8,240 bases of DNA from Thermoplasmata archaeon (lineage in GTDB: Archaea > Thermoplasmatota > Thermoplasmata > Thermoplasmatales > Thermoplasmataceae): assembly GCA_021816385.1 (NCBI GenBank), contig JAKAYJ010000046.1:1-8240 (forward strand), given 5' to 3'. Of the stretch, positions 1 to 6,049 are shown one piece after another. The notes beneath the pieces are model-generated. The model had not been told where the DNA came from. It did not search any database and saw only the letters and a list, made by a program, of their open reading frames with translations. Position numbers and translations under genes: made by a program. Each line of letters begins with the position of its first letter. Within the stretch, counting starts at the first letter, position 1.

Positions 1-2
1 AT

Positions 3-116
3 CCCATAATATTGAAAACAGGCAAGAGATATGAGTTAGGGTCAAAGATCAGCTTCAGCCTTAAAAGATATAATATTTACAATGAAGATGGGTCTCTGTA
101 TCAAGTAGTTAAGTAA
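3..116 (+). CDS. C-terminal end of a probable sugar ABC transporter ATP-binding subunit (MalK-type TOBE domain), partial
   Basis: An open frame enters from the left edge (first full codon at 3) and ends at TAA 114-116, giving the last 37 residues of a protein. Seen: a basic strand ending in GKRYELGSKISFSLK, then RYNIYNEDGSL and a short tail. This matches the end of the TOBE domain of MalK/UgpC-type ATPases, where the pattern is roughly 'hydrophilic-x-GD-x-hydrophobic strand, then IHLFD-x-x-TG'. That domain follows the nucleotide-binding domain and helps sense substrate or regulators. The Walker motifs would lie outside the window, so the assignment rests on one short stretch. The context supports it: the convergent neighbour is a sugar-binding protein, and a GH15 glycosidase follows. 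Other OB-fold C-termini cannot be excluded. Confidence 0.55.
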   Translation, partial: PIILKTGKRYELGSKISFSLKRYNIYNEDGSLYQVVK

Positions 117-128
117 GTAAAATTTAAC

Positions 129-278
129 TTATATTTTTAAATCTAGATAGGTATCTAATAAGATAACTATATTCTTATTGACTAGCATGACAGCTTCTTT
201 TAGCATAAGGTTAGTCAGGTGAACTTTATTCATTTCATTTGGATCTTCGCACTTTTCCTGAAGAGTTCCCGGAATCAT
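129..278 (-). CDS. Possible 49-aa small protein between two convergent genes
   Basis: On the minus strand an ATG at 278 opens a 49-codon frame ending in TAA at 131-129. The product starts MIPGTLQEKCEDPNE and continues with a leucine/valine-rich helical half (segments such as HLTNLMLKEAVML and NIVILLDTYLDLK). The amphipathic character and the absence of long low-complexity runs make it look somewhat protein-like. No Shine-Dalgarno site or clear TATA box precedes it; upstream is the T-tract that should terminate the binding-protein transcript, so it would have to be read through from that gene. It could equally be a chance frame in spacer DNA. No family is recognised. Confidence 0.25.
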   Translation of the reverse strand: MIPGTLQEKCEDPNEMNKVHLTNLMLKEAVMLVNKNIVILLDTYLDLKI

Positions 279-285
279 TTCTATT

Positions 286-300
286 AAAAAGTAAAAAAAA
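286..300 (-). terminator. T-tract terminator of the sugar-binding protein gene
   Basis: Read on the minus strand, a run of eight T (300-293) followed by AC and five T (290-286) begins 18 bases after the stop of the binding-protein gene. Poly-T without a hairpin is the usual intrinsic terminator of archaea. Confidence 0.55.
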
Positions 301-317
301 TTTGGTTATTTAAAAAT

Positions 318-1730
318 TTATTGCCCTTCTATTGGGGCATATGTTCCGTTTTCATACTGGTCTGCAACGTTCTGGTTATAGTTTGTCTGCAGGAAGTTGT
401 AGAGTGCGCTGTTCTGGCTTGCAAGTATTGATGGTATGTCAGTATATGTTGCATGGTCAACGACTATCTGTGTCCACGCTTTGTCCATAAGGGTTTGCCA
501 CTCTCCTATCCAGGAAACTGGTGACCTGAGGAAAACTCCCCCATTTATTGCTGCGAGTGATTCATTTGTTACTGTATCCGTAGAATTATAGGATTTCATT
601 CCAAGCTTTGTAAGGTTGACAGATCCTGGCCACTGGTAGTACATCATTGAATAGGAGTTAGAAGCAAGTCCTGTGTAAGTTGCCCAGTAAGATGTCTTGT
701 AATCTGGTGAGAAATATGCACTCAGGTTGTATATGTATTCCATTGCATGGATATCTCCAGTATCATTGAACATCATCGGGTTTCCACCAAACTGAACCAT
801 CCACTGGTAAAGTTCTGTAGGTGTGCTTGCTCCTCCGTGTCCCTGCATGTTTATCTCACCGACTCCGTAGTGTTTGAAAAGTGTCTTTGCATCGGAATAA
901 AGCTGAGTATATGTTGTTGGAACCTTTGATATTCCAGCGCCCTGAAGTGCCGTATAATCTACCCATACCAGCGGTATATTAACAAGCTGCGTCAGGAAGT
1001 ATACTCCTCCAAATTCATTCACTTCATAGTTGTTCAGACTTGATATTGAACTTATGACACCCTCTCCTGCCGTAATCTTTGCTGCATTGAGTGATGCCAG
1101 GTAGCCATCGTAAAACAGAACTCCAACATCTAGATTGTCAATTGTCATCACAACATTTGCATGAGAATTACCGGTTACCAGAGATGAAATTTCCTCGACC
1201 ATGGATGCAGCAGTTATGAAACTGACGCTGACATCAATGTTCGGATATGCTTTTTCGAAATTGCTTATCACTCCAGTTACGTATGATTCATCAGCGGTAC
1301 TTATGCTGGTGTAGTATGTGACGTCTACGGTCTTGTTAGTTGCACTGTATATGGTTGGCACTGATGTGCTTGGTGAGGATGTGTAGGCTCCCTGGTCAAC
1401 AGGTATAAATCCTGTATGGGCTTCACAGGCCTTCTGGATTGCTGGGTTCATCAGATAAGCCATTAGCTGAGCTGAAGCGGCAGGTGTTGATCCACCTTTC
1501 ATTTCAGCTATCACACAACCTCCAAGCAGATGTTCAGAGTTAACTGGACCACTAACACCTGTATACACATATAGCACATTATTGGATGTCGTTGGAGTAG
1601 GTGTTGTCTTGACCAGATTTTTATAATCAAGGCCAACAAACGATCCTACAAGAACGATGACCACAACAATTGCTATTATGGCTATCACCATGTTACTTTT
1701 TTTTTCTTTTGGTTCTATCGGATTATCCAT
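318..1730 (-). CDS. Membrane-anchored, probably glycosylated sugar-binding protein of an ABC transporter, with rearranged domain order
   Basis: 470 residues. Residues 1-13 are charged, 14-33 form one hydrophobic segment (VIAIIAIVVVIVLVG), and 41-50 a Thr/Pro linker, so the protein is tethered to the outer face of the membrane. There is no lipobox Cys. Residues 135-215 are the usual N-lobe of family 1 solute-binding proteins (VTYYTS strand, FEKAYPNIDVSV, then LFYDGYLASL); 240-370 form the second lobe (NIPLVWVDY, QFGGNP, YYQWPGS); 398-450 are the C-terminal helices (FLRSPVSW, LMDKAWTQIV). The block normally found before those helices (LLGGCVIAEMKGG, LMAYLMNPAIQ, HTGFIPVDQGAY) lies instead at 56-116. 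The only two cysteines, C72 and C102, are in it. Seven N-x-S/T sequons (N132, 322, 335, 372, 382, 389, 461) fit surface glycosylation. The start ATG is supported by a TATA-like box. The neighbouring GH15 enzyme and MalK-like end suggest a glucose-containing sugar as ligand; this is inference. Confidence 0.85.
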   Translation of the reverse strand: MDNPIEPKEKKSNMVIAIIAIVVVIVLVGSFVGLDYKNLVKTTPTPTTSNNVLYVYTGVSGPVNSEHLLGGCVIAEMKGGSTPAASAQLMAYLMNPAIQKACEAHTGFIPVDQGAYTSSPSTSVPTIYSATNKTVDVTYYTSISTADESYVTGVISNFEKAYPNIDVSVSFITAASMVEEISSLVTGNSHANVVMTIDNLDVGVLFYDGYLASLNAAKITAGEGVISSISSLNNYEVNEFGGVYFLTQLVNIPLVWVDYTALQGAGISKVPTTYTQLYSDAKTLFKHYGVGEINMQGHGGASTPTELYQWMVQFGGNPMMFNDTGDIHAMEYIYNLSAYFSPDYKTSYWATYTGLASNSYSMMYYQWPGSVNLTKLGMKSYNSTDTVTNESLAAINGGVFLRSPVSWIGEWQTLMDKAWTQIVVDHATYTDIPSILASQNSALYNFLQTNYNQNVADQYENGTYAPIEGQ

Positions 1731-1756
1731 TTTTAATCTTCACTACATCTAAATCA

Positions 1757-1770
1757 TTTTATATAAATTT
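1757..1770 (-). promoter_or_regulatory. TATA-like box of the sugar-binding protein gene
   Basis: On the minus strand the sequence AAATTTATATAAAA contains a good archaeal TATA box (TTTATATAA, 1767-1759). A start site about 26 bases downstream would fall near 1736, giving a leader of only about six bases before ATG 1730. The 103-base spacer behind the GH15 gene therefore holds its own promoter. Confidence 0.6.
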
Positions 1771-1801
1771 AAAAAACAGTTAAATACTATAATAAACTAA
1801 T

Positions 1802-1807
1802 AAAAAA
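1802..1807 (-). terminator. T6 terminator of the GH15 gene
   Basis: A run of six T on the minus strand within TATTTTTTATTAG lies 27 bases beyond the TGA stop of the glycosidase gene and upstream of the binding-protein promoter. Confidence 0.4.
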
Positions 1808-1833
1808 TATACATATTTATCTATATTATTAAT

Positions 1834-3693
1834 TCAATATAAAGTAAACTTCAATTCGTGTTCGATTTTCCCATAATTTTTAGAAACCCTGTTCAACCTT
1901 ACGGCTGCCCTGACCATACCAAGATGACTCAGCGCCTGTGGAAAATTACCAAGAAGTTCACCACTGCTCAGATCAATTTCTTCAGACATAAGACCAAGGT
2001 GGTTTGAATGTGAAATAATCTTGTCCAGTACCTCTCTGGCCTTTTTCACTTTGCCTGTAACAATCAAATCCTCAACATACCAGAATGATAAGAGAACAAA
2101 TGCATTATCATCAGATACAAAATTATCCTTGTCATTATACCTTTTAAAAAGGTATCCGTCTACCATGAGGTCACTTTCTATCTTCTTTATTGTCCCCAGA
2201 ATATAGGGGTGATCTGGTGGTAAGAATCCAAGGAGTGGCATCCTTAGAAGGGATGCATCAGTGCTTTCTGATCCATAAAACTGCATGAATGAATTATGCT
2301 TTGAGCTGTATGCATTTTCCATGACATCCTTCTTTATTAGATCAGCCTGAATTTTCCAGTCTGAGATAGGAGCTGAAAGTTCCAATTTCTTAGACATCTC
2401 AATACCTCTTTGAAATGCTGACCATGCAATAACTTTTGAATACGTATAATTCAACGGTTCTGATCTGAATTCCCATATACTTGAATCTCCATATTTCCAT
2501 ATCTCGGTTAACTTGGAAAGTATATTCCTTACAAAATCCCATAGATATGTATTAATTGTTCCTTCATTTTTAGAGACGTGATATATTGCATTGATGAGGC
2601 TTCCATATTCATCGATCTGTAGCTGGTTTGCAGCCAGATTCCCTACCCTGACAGGAGATGATTTCATATAACCTTCATAATTGATGAGTTTTTCCTCAAG
2701 ATTCTGGTATTCATTTATTGTGTAAATTGTCTTGAGGTGCCCTTCCATCTTTACCCTTTCCATTACATCATATAGAAATTTTACCGATTCGTTCTTGTAG
2801 CCTAGCATTGAAAGGGACTCTATCACATATGCCACATCCCGTACCCAGCAAAATCTGTAGTCATAATTTCTATCACCACCAATAGCCTCTGGCAGACTGG
2901 TAGTTGGTGCGGCGACCATCAATCCAGTGGGTTCATATATCAGTCCCTTAAGAACAAGGGCTGATCTTACCACCTCGTGGTTATATATAAGTGGAAAATT
3001 TCCATCCGAAACCCATTCTTTCTGGAATTTTGCCGTTTCCTCCATTAAGTCAAACGATTTAAAATCATTTGTCTTTTGTACGTGCTGCATGCCATAGAAT
3101 ACAATGATCCATCCACCTCCATTTTTATCTGTTTTGAAATTTGCCGCAATCTTGCTACCAGATACCTTGAAATTAAAGTCAGAGGATACGCCTACATATT
3201 CATCCTTATATTTGAATATATACCCATTTTTGTGTCTTATAACTTCTTCCGGTAAATTACCGAAGTGGAACGAGAGTCTTATTTCCGATCGAATCTCAAC
3301 ACCTTCCACCGGAGTTTCAACGTATCTGTGGATCTCAGGGAAATTAATCGTGCTATATTTTGAGGTTGGAATGAAATCTGTGACTCTTAATATTACCTGA
3401 TTTTTTTTCTTGAACTCGGTCACAAGTATGTTTGTATTGTCTATGTAATACTGGCTGCATGTCACATCTTCGAGATCAACTGGCTGAATAGAAAAACTTC
3501 CTCCCTTATTTCTGTCCAGTATTGAATCAAATATGGGATCAGAGTTGAAATTAGGAAGGCATGCCCAGTCAATGGTGCCATTCATTCCCACCAAAGCAGA
3601 AGTCCTGTTGCTTGCGATGATTCCATGATGTGCAATCTTCAAGTATTCTTCAGCATTGAGCTCAGAAAGTAGTATGGACTTCCGTGATGACAT
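1834..3693 (-). CDS. GH15-family glucoamylase / trehalase-type glycosidase
   Basis: 619 residues from ATG 3693. A frame one codon longer begins with TTG at 3696, but the ATG is preceded by GAGG at a 4-base spacing and is the better start. The N-terminal beta-sandwich domain carries the family pattern around residues 24-70 (SALVGMNGTIDWACLPNF, FDSILD, GGSFSI). The (alpha/alpha)6 catalytic domain begins near 240 with PTGLMVAAPTTSLPEAIGG and RNYDYRFCWVRD (about 256-286). The likely general acid is E408 in IWEFRSEPLNYTYSKV, and the general base is E571 or E572 in LMSEEIDLSSGELLGNFPQ. The length is normal for archaeal GH15 enzymes. No signal peptide is visible, so it should act in the cytoplasm, inverting alpha-glucosides to beta-glucose. 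GH15 members of this type include both glucoamylases and trehalases; the sequence alone does not decide. The sugar-uptake genes next to it fit either. Confidence 0.9.
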   Translation of the reverse strand: MSSRKSILLSELNAEEYLKIAHHGIIASNRTSALVGMNGTIDWACLPNFNSDPIFDSILDRNKGGSFSIQPVDLEDVTCSQYYIDNTNILVTEFKKKNQVILRVTDFIPTSKYSTINFPEIHRYVETPVEGVEIRSEIRLSFHFGNLPEEVIRHKNGYIFKYKDEYVGVSSDFNFKVSGSKIAANFKTDKNGGGWIIVFYGMQHVQKTNDFKSFDLMEETAKFQKEWVSDGNFPLIYNHEVVRSALVLKGLIYEPTGLMVAAPTTSLPEAIGGDRNYDYRFCWVRDVAYVIESLSMLGYKNESVKFLYDVMERVKMEGHLKTIYTINEYQNLEEKLINYEGYMKSSPVRVGNLAANQLQIDEYGSLINAIYHVSKNEGTINTYLWDFVRNILSKLTEIWKYGDSSIWEFRSEPLNYTYSKVIAWSAFQRGIEMSKKLELSAPISDWKIQADLIKKDVMENAYSSKHNSFMQFYGSESTDASLLRMPLLGFLPPDHPYILGTIKKIESDLMVDGYLFKRYNDKDNFVSDDNAFVLLSFWYVEDLIVTGKVKKAREVLDKIISHSNHLGLMSEEIDLSSGELLGNFPQALSHLGMVRAAVRLNRVSKNYGKIEHELKFTLY

Positions 3694-3711
3694 CAATCCT
3701 CAATACAATAA

Positions 3712-3719
3712 ATTATAAA
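3712..3719 (-). promoter_or_regulatory. TATA-like box of the GH15 gene
   Basis: Minus-strand TTTATAAT lies 18 bases before the ATG at 3693, preceded by an A-rich stretch. The predicted start site falls at or very near the ATG, so the transcript would be leaderless or nearly so; a GAGG at 3701-3698 would then matter only if transcription starts further upstream. Confidence 0.45.
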
Positions 3720-3746
3720 TTTTTTGTTTTAGGGTTCAACATTTTA

Positions 3747-3897
3747 TCACCTGCATAACCTCATTAACAGATCAAAGAGTTCTGTATTAATTCCAACGGC
3801 TTGAGAAGGGACATATTCTGCATTGAATTGTATTGTGTAACAATTACTACCAAATTGTTGATTTAAATTACTCGATACTCTAAAACTAACTGTGCAT
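3747..3897 (-). pseudogene. Possible small gene (about 48 aa) with a frameshift at its start, or with a non-standard start
   Basis: In the 205-base gap between the permease and GH15 genes, one minus-strand frame stays open from inside the permease 3' end to TGA at 3749-3747. Its last 46 residues read like a real protein: SFRVSSNLNQQ, YTIQFNAEYVPSQ, INTELFDLLMRLCR. The frame has no ATG, GTG or TTG at its 5' part. An ATG at 3897-3895, five bases after the permease stop, is one base out of phase; without the single base at 3894 it would read M-T-V-S-F-R-V and give a complete protein of about 48 residues. Either the gene is broken by one inserted base, the base is a sequencing error, or the frame is a coincidence. 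No family is recognised. Confidence 0.35.
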
Positions 3898-3901
3898 TTC
3901 T

Positions 3902-5467
3902 TTAATTTTCTATCTCGTTCTTTTTTAATTCATCTAATTTTTCCTCCTCTACGAGGTTTACAGACCTTCCTGCTCTTGCTGCAACTTCCGGCTTTAATTT
4001 TACAGTCCTCATGGCATAATAAACTGCGAATATGAGGTAACCAATTGCACCTATGACGGCCTCAGTGATAGGGAAGACAGGAGGAACTATAGATTCAAAC
4101 AGTACCCATATAAATATACCTGTGGCTATTATTGGTAATACATAATGTTCCGTAATGTGTACAACTATGTAGATTCCATGATGTTTCTCTTTCAACCTTA
4201 CAAATAAAGTCATAACACTGGTATTCAACAGTATATGGGTAATGATCAATCCAAATAATGCAAGCGTAGTAAGAAAATCAAAACTGTTTCCCAGTGATGA
4301 AGACACGATTTCACTCGATGATAGGTTAAAGAGAATAGATGTGAAAGAATGCCCCATCATACCATTGATGAGCATGGTACCACCAATAGCCAGAATAGAT
4401 GCCATTGTGCCGATAAACATCAAAGCCTTGTGGGGTGTAACATACTTCTCATGCAATTCTGCAAAGTAGTGTGGTAGAACGCCATCACGGCCCATTGCAA
4501 AATAAACCCTGCCTGCATTGGATTGCATTGCCACAGAATCTGAAAAAGCAGAATTAAACGCAACGAGCGATAACATAACTCCTCCTGCAACTCCTGTATA
4601 GGCAGTTGCAACTATTATACCGGGAATGTTGGCCTGTGCAAAGGACGACATCAGTGAAACTCCCCAGCCCACTGTTAAGGCGTATGCAACTTCCGTTAGT
4701 ACAACACCAACTATAACAAGACCAAAAACCAGGCTCTTTGTTATCACCCTACTGCTCATCGCCTCCTCTCCGAGTGGAGCAGAACCTCCATATCCAATGA
4801 AACTTGTCAACCCGAATATCATTCCGAGTCCGAGTCCACTCAGAGGACCACCAACTTTATTGAAAATCTGGGATTTTGTGAACGGATCGAAAACCGCCAG
4901 TGTATTGTCCTTTGCTTCAACTATTATTATTGCTGAAAGAACACCAAGAAATATTACCTCGAAGAAAGCAGCTATCCTTACATATTTCATCTGGGGTCTT
5001 ATGCCAAAAATAGAGAGGGCTATGGGAGCAAGTATGAATATGAGAATCAGTGGAATCCATATCCAGCCAGGAAGTGAAATGCCAAGGAAATAGGAAAGAA
5101 CGCCTGGAAGCACAACTCCACCTACATAAACCGGTATTGCTGCCGTACTGGCTATCTGGTACATCACGTACAGCAACCCACTCGTAATAGCAGGGGTTGG
5201 CCCAAAGGCGGTTCCAATGTATCCATAATAACCCCCTGCACTTGCATGTCTCTTTGACAGGTGATAAAGAGTGTTAACTTCAAGAAACATTGTCAGGGTT
5301 GCGATAAGGAATGCCAGTGGTGTGAGAAAGAAGGCAAATGCAGCAGCTGATGTTATAAATGCAACCGTGTCACATGCCGGAGCCATCGCAGCTATTTCCT
5401 CAGCTATTGCACCCCAGACACCAACCTGTCTTTTCATTAGTCTATTTGCCTGTTTTCCAGTATCCAT
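3902..5467 (-). CDS. APC-superfamily amino-acid permease
   Basis: 521 residues from ATG 5467. A TTG at 5473 extends the frame by two codons, but the TATA-like box position favours the ATG. The protein is strongly hydrophobic with about 12-13 membrane segments. It begins with the APC pattern in the first helix (AIAEEIAAMAPACDTVAFI), then SAGGYYGYIGTAFGP before helix 3, GYGGSAPLGEEA near residue 230 at the broken sixth helix region, and the classical cytoplasmic loop NAGRVYFAMGRDGVLP near 320-332. The tail after about 487 is charged and ends in a helical, Glu/Lys-rich stretch. The family exchanges or imports amino acids, amines or related compounds with protons; the substrate cannot be read from the sequence. 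It lies 79 bases downstream of the DtxR-type regulator on the same strand, and a dyad shared with the regulator's own promoter precedes it. Confidence 0.88.
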   Translation of the reverse strand: MDTGKQANRLMKRQVGVWGAIAEEIAAMAPACDTVAFITSAAAFAFFLTPLAFLIATLTMFLEVNTLYHLSKRHASAGGYYGYIGTAFGPTPAITSGLLYVMYQIASTAAIPVYVGGVVLPGVLSYFLGISLPGWIWIPLILIFILAPIALSIFGIRPQMKYVRIAAFFEVIFLGVLSAIIIVEAKDNTLAVFDPFTKSQIFNKVGGPLSGLGLGMIFGLTSFIGYGGSAPLGEEAMSSRVITKSLVFGLVIVGVVLTEVAYALTVGWGVSLMSSFAQANIPGIIVATAYTGVAGGVMLSLVAFNSAFSDSVAMQSNAGRVYFAMGRDGVLPHYFAELHEKYVTPHKALMFIGTMASILAIGGTMLINGMMGHSFTSILFNLSSSEIVSSSLGNSFDFLTTLALFGLIITHILLNTSVMTLFVRLKEKHHGIYIVVHITEHYVLPIIATGIFIWVLFESIVPPVFPITEAVIGAIGYLIFAVYYAMRTVKLKPEVAARAGRSVNLVEEEKLDELKKNEIEN

Positions 5468-5487
5468 ATACAATCACATTAGTTCTA

Positions 5488-5501
5488 GATTAATTTTATT
5501 A
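5488..5501 (-). promoter_or_regulatory. TATA-like box of the permease gene
   Basis: Minus-strand TAATAAAATTAATC has an AATAAAATT core (5500-5492). A start about 26 bases downstream falls near 5470, three bases before ATG 5467. This supports the ATG over the TTG start and suggests that the permease can be transcribed separately from the regulator. Confidence 0.45.
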
Positions 5502-5514
5502 GCATAGTACTAAA
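5499..5514 (-). promoter_or_regulatory. Candidate operator TTAG-N7-CTAA upstream of the permease gene
   Basis: Minus-strand TTTAGTACTATGCTAA. It shares TTTAGTA-N5-CTAA exactly with the site in front of the DtxR-type gene (5963-5978). Its downstream end overlaps the upstream edge of the TATA-like box, a position where a bound repressor would block TBP/TFB. An overlapping inverted repeat ATAGT-N5-ACTAT covers 5504-5518. DtxR/IdeR boxes of the form TTAGG...CCTAA are known for the family; assignment here is by similarity and location. Confidence 0.45.
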
Positions 5515-5546
5515 CTATTTAATTCTTTCTAAATATATTATTCGCT

Positions 5547-5963
5547 TTAGTCATGTATTTGTTCAATCGCCCTTCCGTGTGGACATCTTTCTGGCTTCCC
5601 GAGTTTCAGAAACATTGTATCTATGGAATCGTGGTCCACGAGATAGTCTATCTGTTCGGAGAGTAAGCATGCCCTATCGATATCCATTCCGTATGTGACC
5701 ATTAAGGTCTCCAGTATCCTGTGATTTTCCTCAATTTCATGATAAAATGAGTCTCCTTTATGCGTTAGATGAATCATGCCCTTAAGGTGTGTTATCAGTT
5801 TCTTTCCTTCAAGCCTTTTAACAAGATTCAGTGCAGTTGGTGGCTTGACCTTCAGCATATCCGACAGATCAATAAGCCTCATTGGAAACTCATCTTTACT
5901 GTGATCTCCGATTACTATCAGGCAATCTCTCTCTTTTTTTGTGAGCAGTTTAAGATCATTCAT
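5547..5963 (-). CDS. DtxR/MntR-family (iron- or manganese-dependent type) transcriptional regulator with altered metal ligands
   Basis: 138 residues, the length of the two-domain MntR-type members, with no SH3-like third domain. Residues 5-70 form the winged helix: LTKKERDCLIVIG, then LIDLSDMLKVKPPTALNLVKRL as helix-turn-helix and IHLTHKGD as wing. Residues 73-138 match the dimerisation and metal-binding domain: NHRILETLMVTYGMDI, then SEQIDYLV and the family-typical end LGKPERCPHG. By alignment by eye, H81 and E85 correspond to the conserved His/Glu of one site and E103 to the MntR Glu. The N-terminal ligands (MntR D8/E11, DtxR M10) are not present, and the usual E-H pair is D106-Y107. It may therefore bind metal differently or not at all. 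It is divergent from the sulfurtransferase gene and upstream of the permease, with TTAG-N7-CTAA dyads at its own promoter and the permease promoter, which suggests autoregulation and local control. Confidence 0.88.
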   Translation of the reverse strand: MNDLKLLTKKERDCLIVIGDHSKDEFPMRLIDLSDMLKVKPPTALNLVKRLEGKKLITHLKGMIHLTHKGDSFYHEIEENHRILETLMVTYGMDIDRACLLSEQIDYLVDHDSIDTMFLKLGKPERCPHGRAIEQIHD

Positions 5964-5978
5964 TTAGTATATACCTAA
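5963..5978 (+). promoter_or_regulatory. Candidate operator TTAG-N7-CTAA overlapping the start of the DtxR-type gene
   Basis: TTTAGTATATACCTAA contains the perfect palindrome GTATATAC (5967-5974) flanked by TTAG and CTAA. It abuts the ATG of the regulator and covers the predicted transcription start near 5968. The same TTTAGTA-N5-CTAA occurs before the permease gene. A protein bound here would block its own gene, the usual mode for this family. Confidence 0.5.
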
Positions 5979-5988
5979 TCAAATTTGC

Positions 5989-5997
5989 ATTATAATA
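5989..5997 (-). promoter_or_regulatory. TATA-like box of the DtxR-type gene
   Basis: Minus-strand ATATTATAATG carries a TATA element centred near 5994. The expected start is near 5968, about five bases before the ATG at 5963. It stands back to back with the sulfurtransferase promoter 25-40 bases away. Confidence 0.45.
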
Positions 5998-6021
5998 TTT
6001 TTCCTCTGGAACTGACGAAAG

Positions 6022-6030
6022 TTTTTATTA
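6022..6030 (+). promoter_or_regulatory. TATA-like box of the sulfurtransferase gene
   Basis: TTTTTATTA follows a purine-rich CGAAAG that could serve as BRE. Its centre is about 24 bases before the ATG at 6050, so the transcript is predicted to be leaderless and to start at that ATG rather than at the upstream TTG (6041) or GTG (6044). Confidence 0.5.
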
Positions 6031-6049
6031 AAACTTCAGATTGGTGTAT

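Noticed and set aside
144..157. Inverted repeat TAGATA-GG-TATCTA in the convergent spacer
   Set aside because: The two-base spacer is too short for a stable loop, no T-run follows on either strand, and it lies between gene ends, so neither a hairpin terminator nor an operator is convincing.
3104..3400. 98-codon + strand open frame opposite the GH15 gene
   Set aside because: It overlaps conserved GH15 coding sequence and has no promoter or recognisable motif.
3768..3824. 19-codon ATG frame (M-Q-N-M-S-L-L...) on the minus strand between the permease and GH15 genes
   Set aside because: Too short and without motif; the overlapping 46-residue frame is the more protein-like reading.
4626..5093. 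155-codon + strand open frame opposite the permease gene
   Set aside because: It is the antisense of a clear membrane-protein gene; its translation has no recognisable domain and reflects the codon pattern of the other strand.
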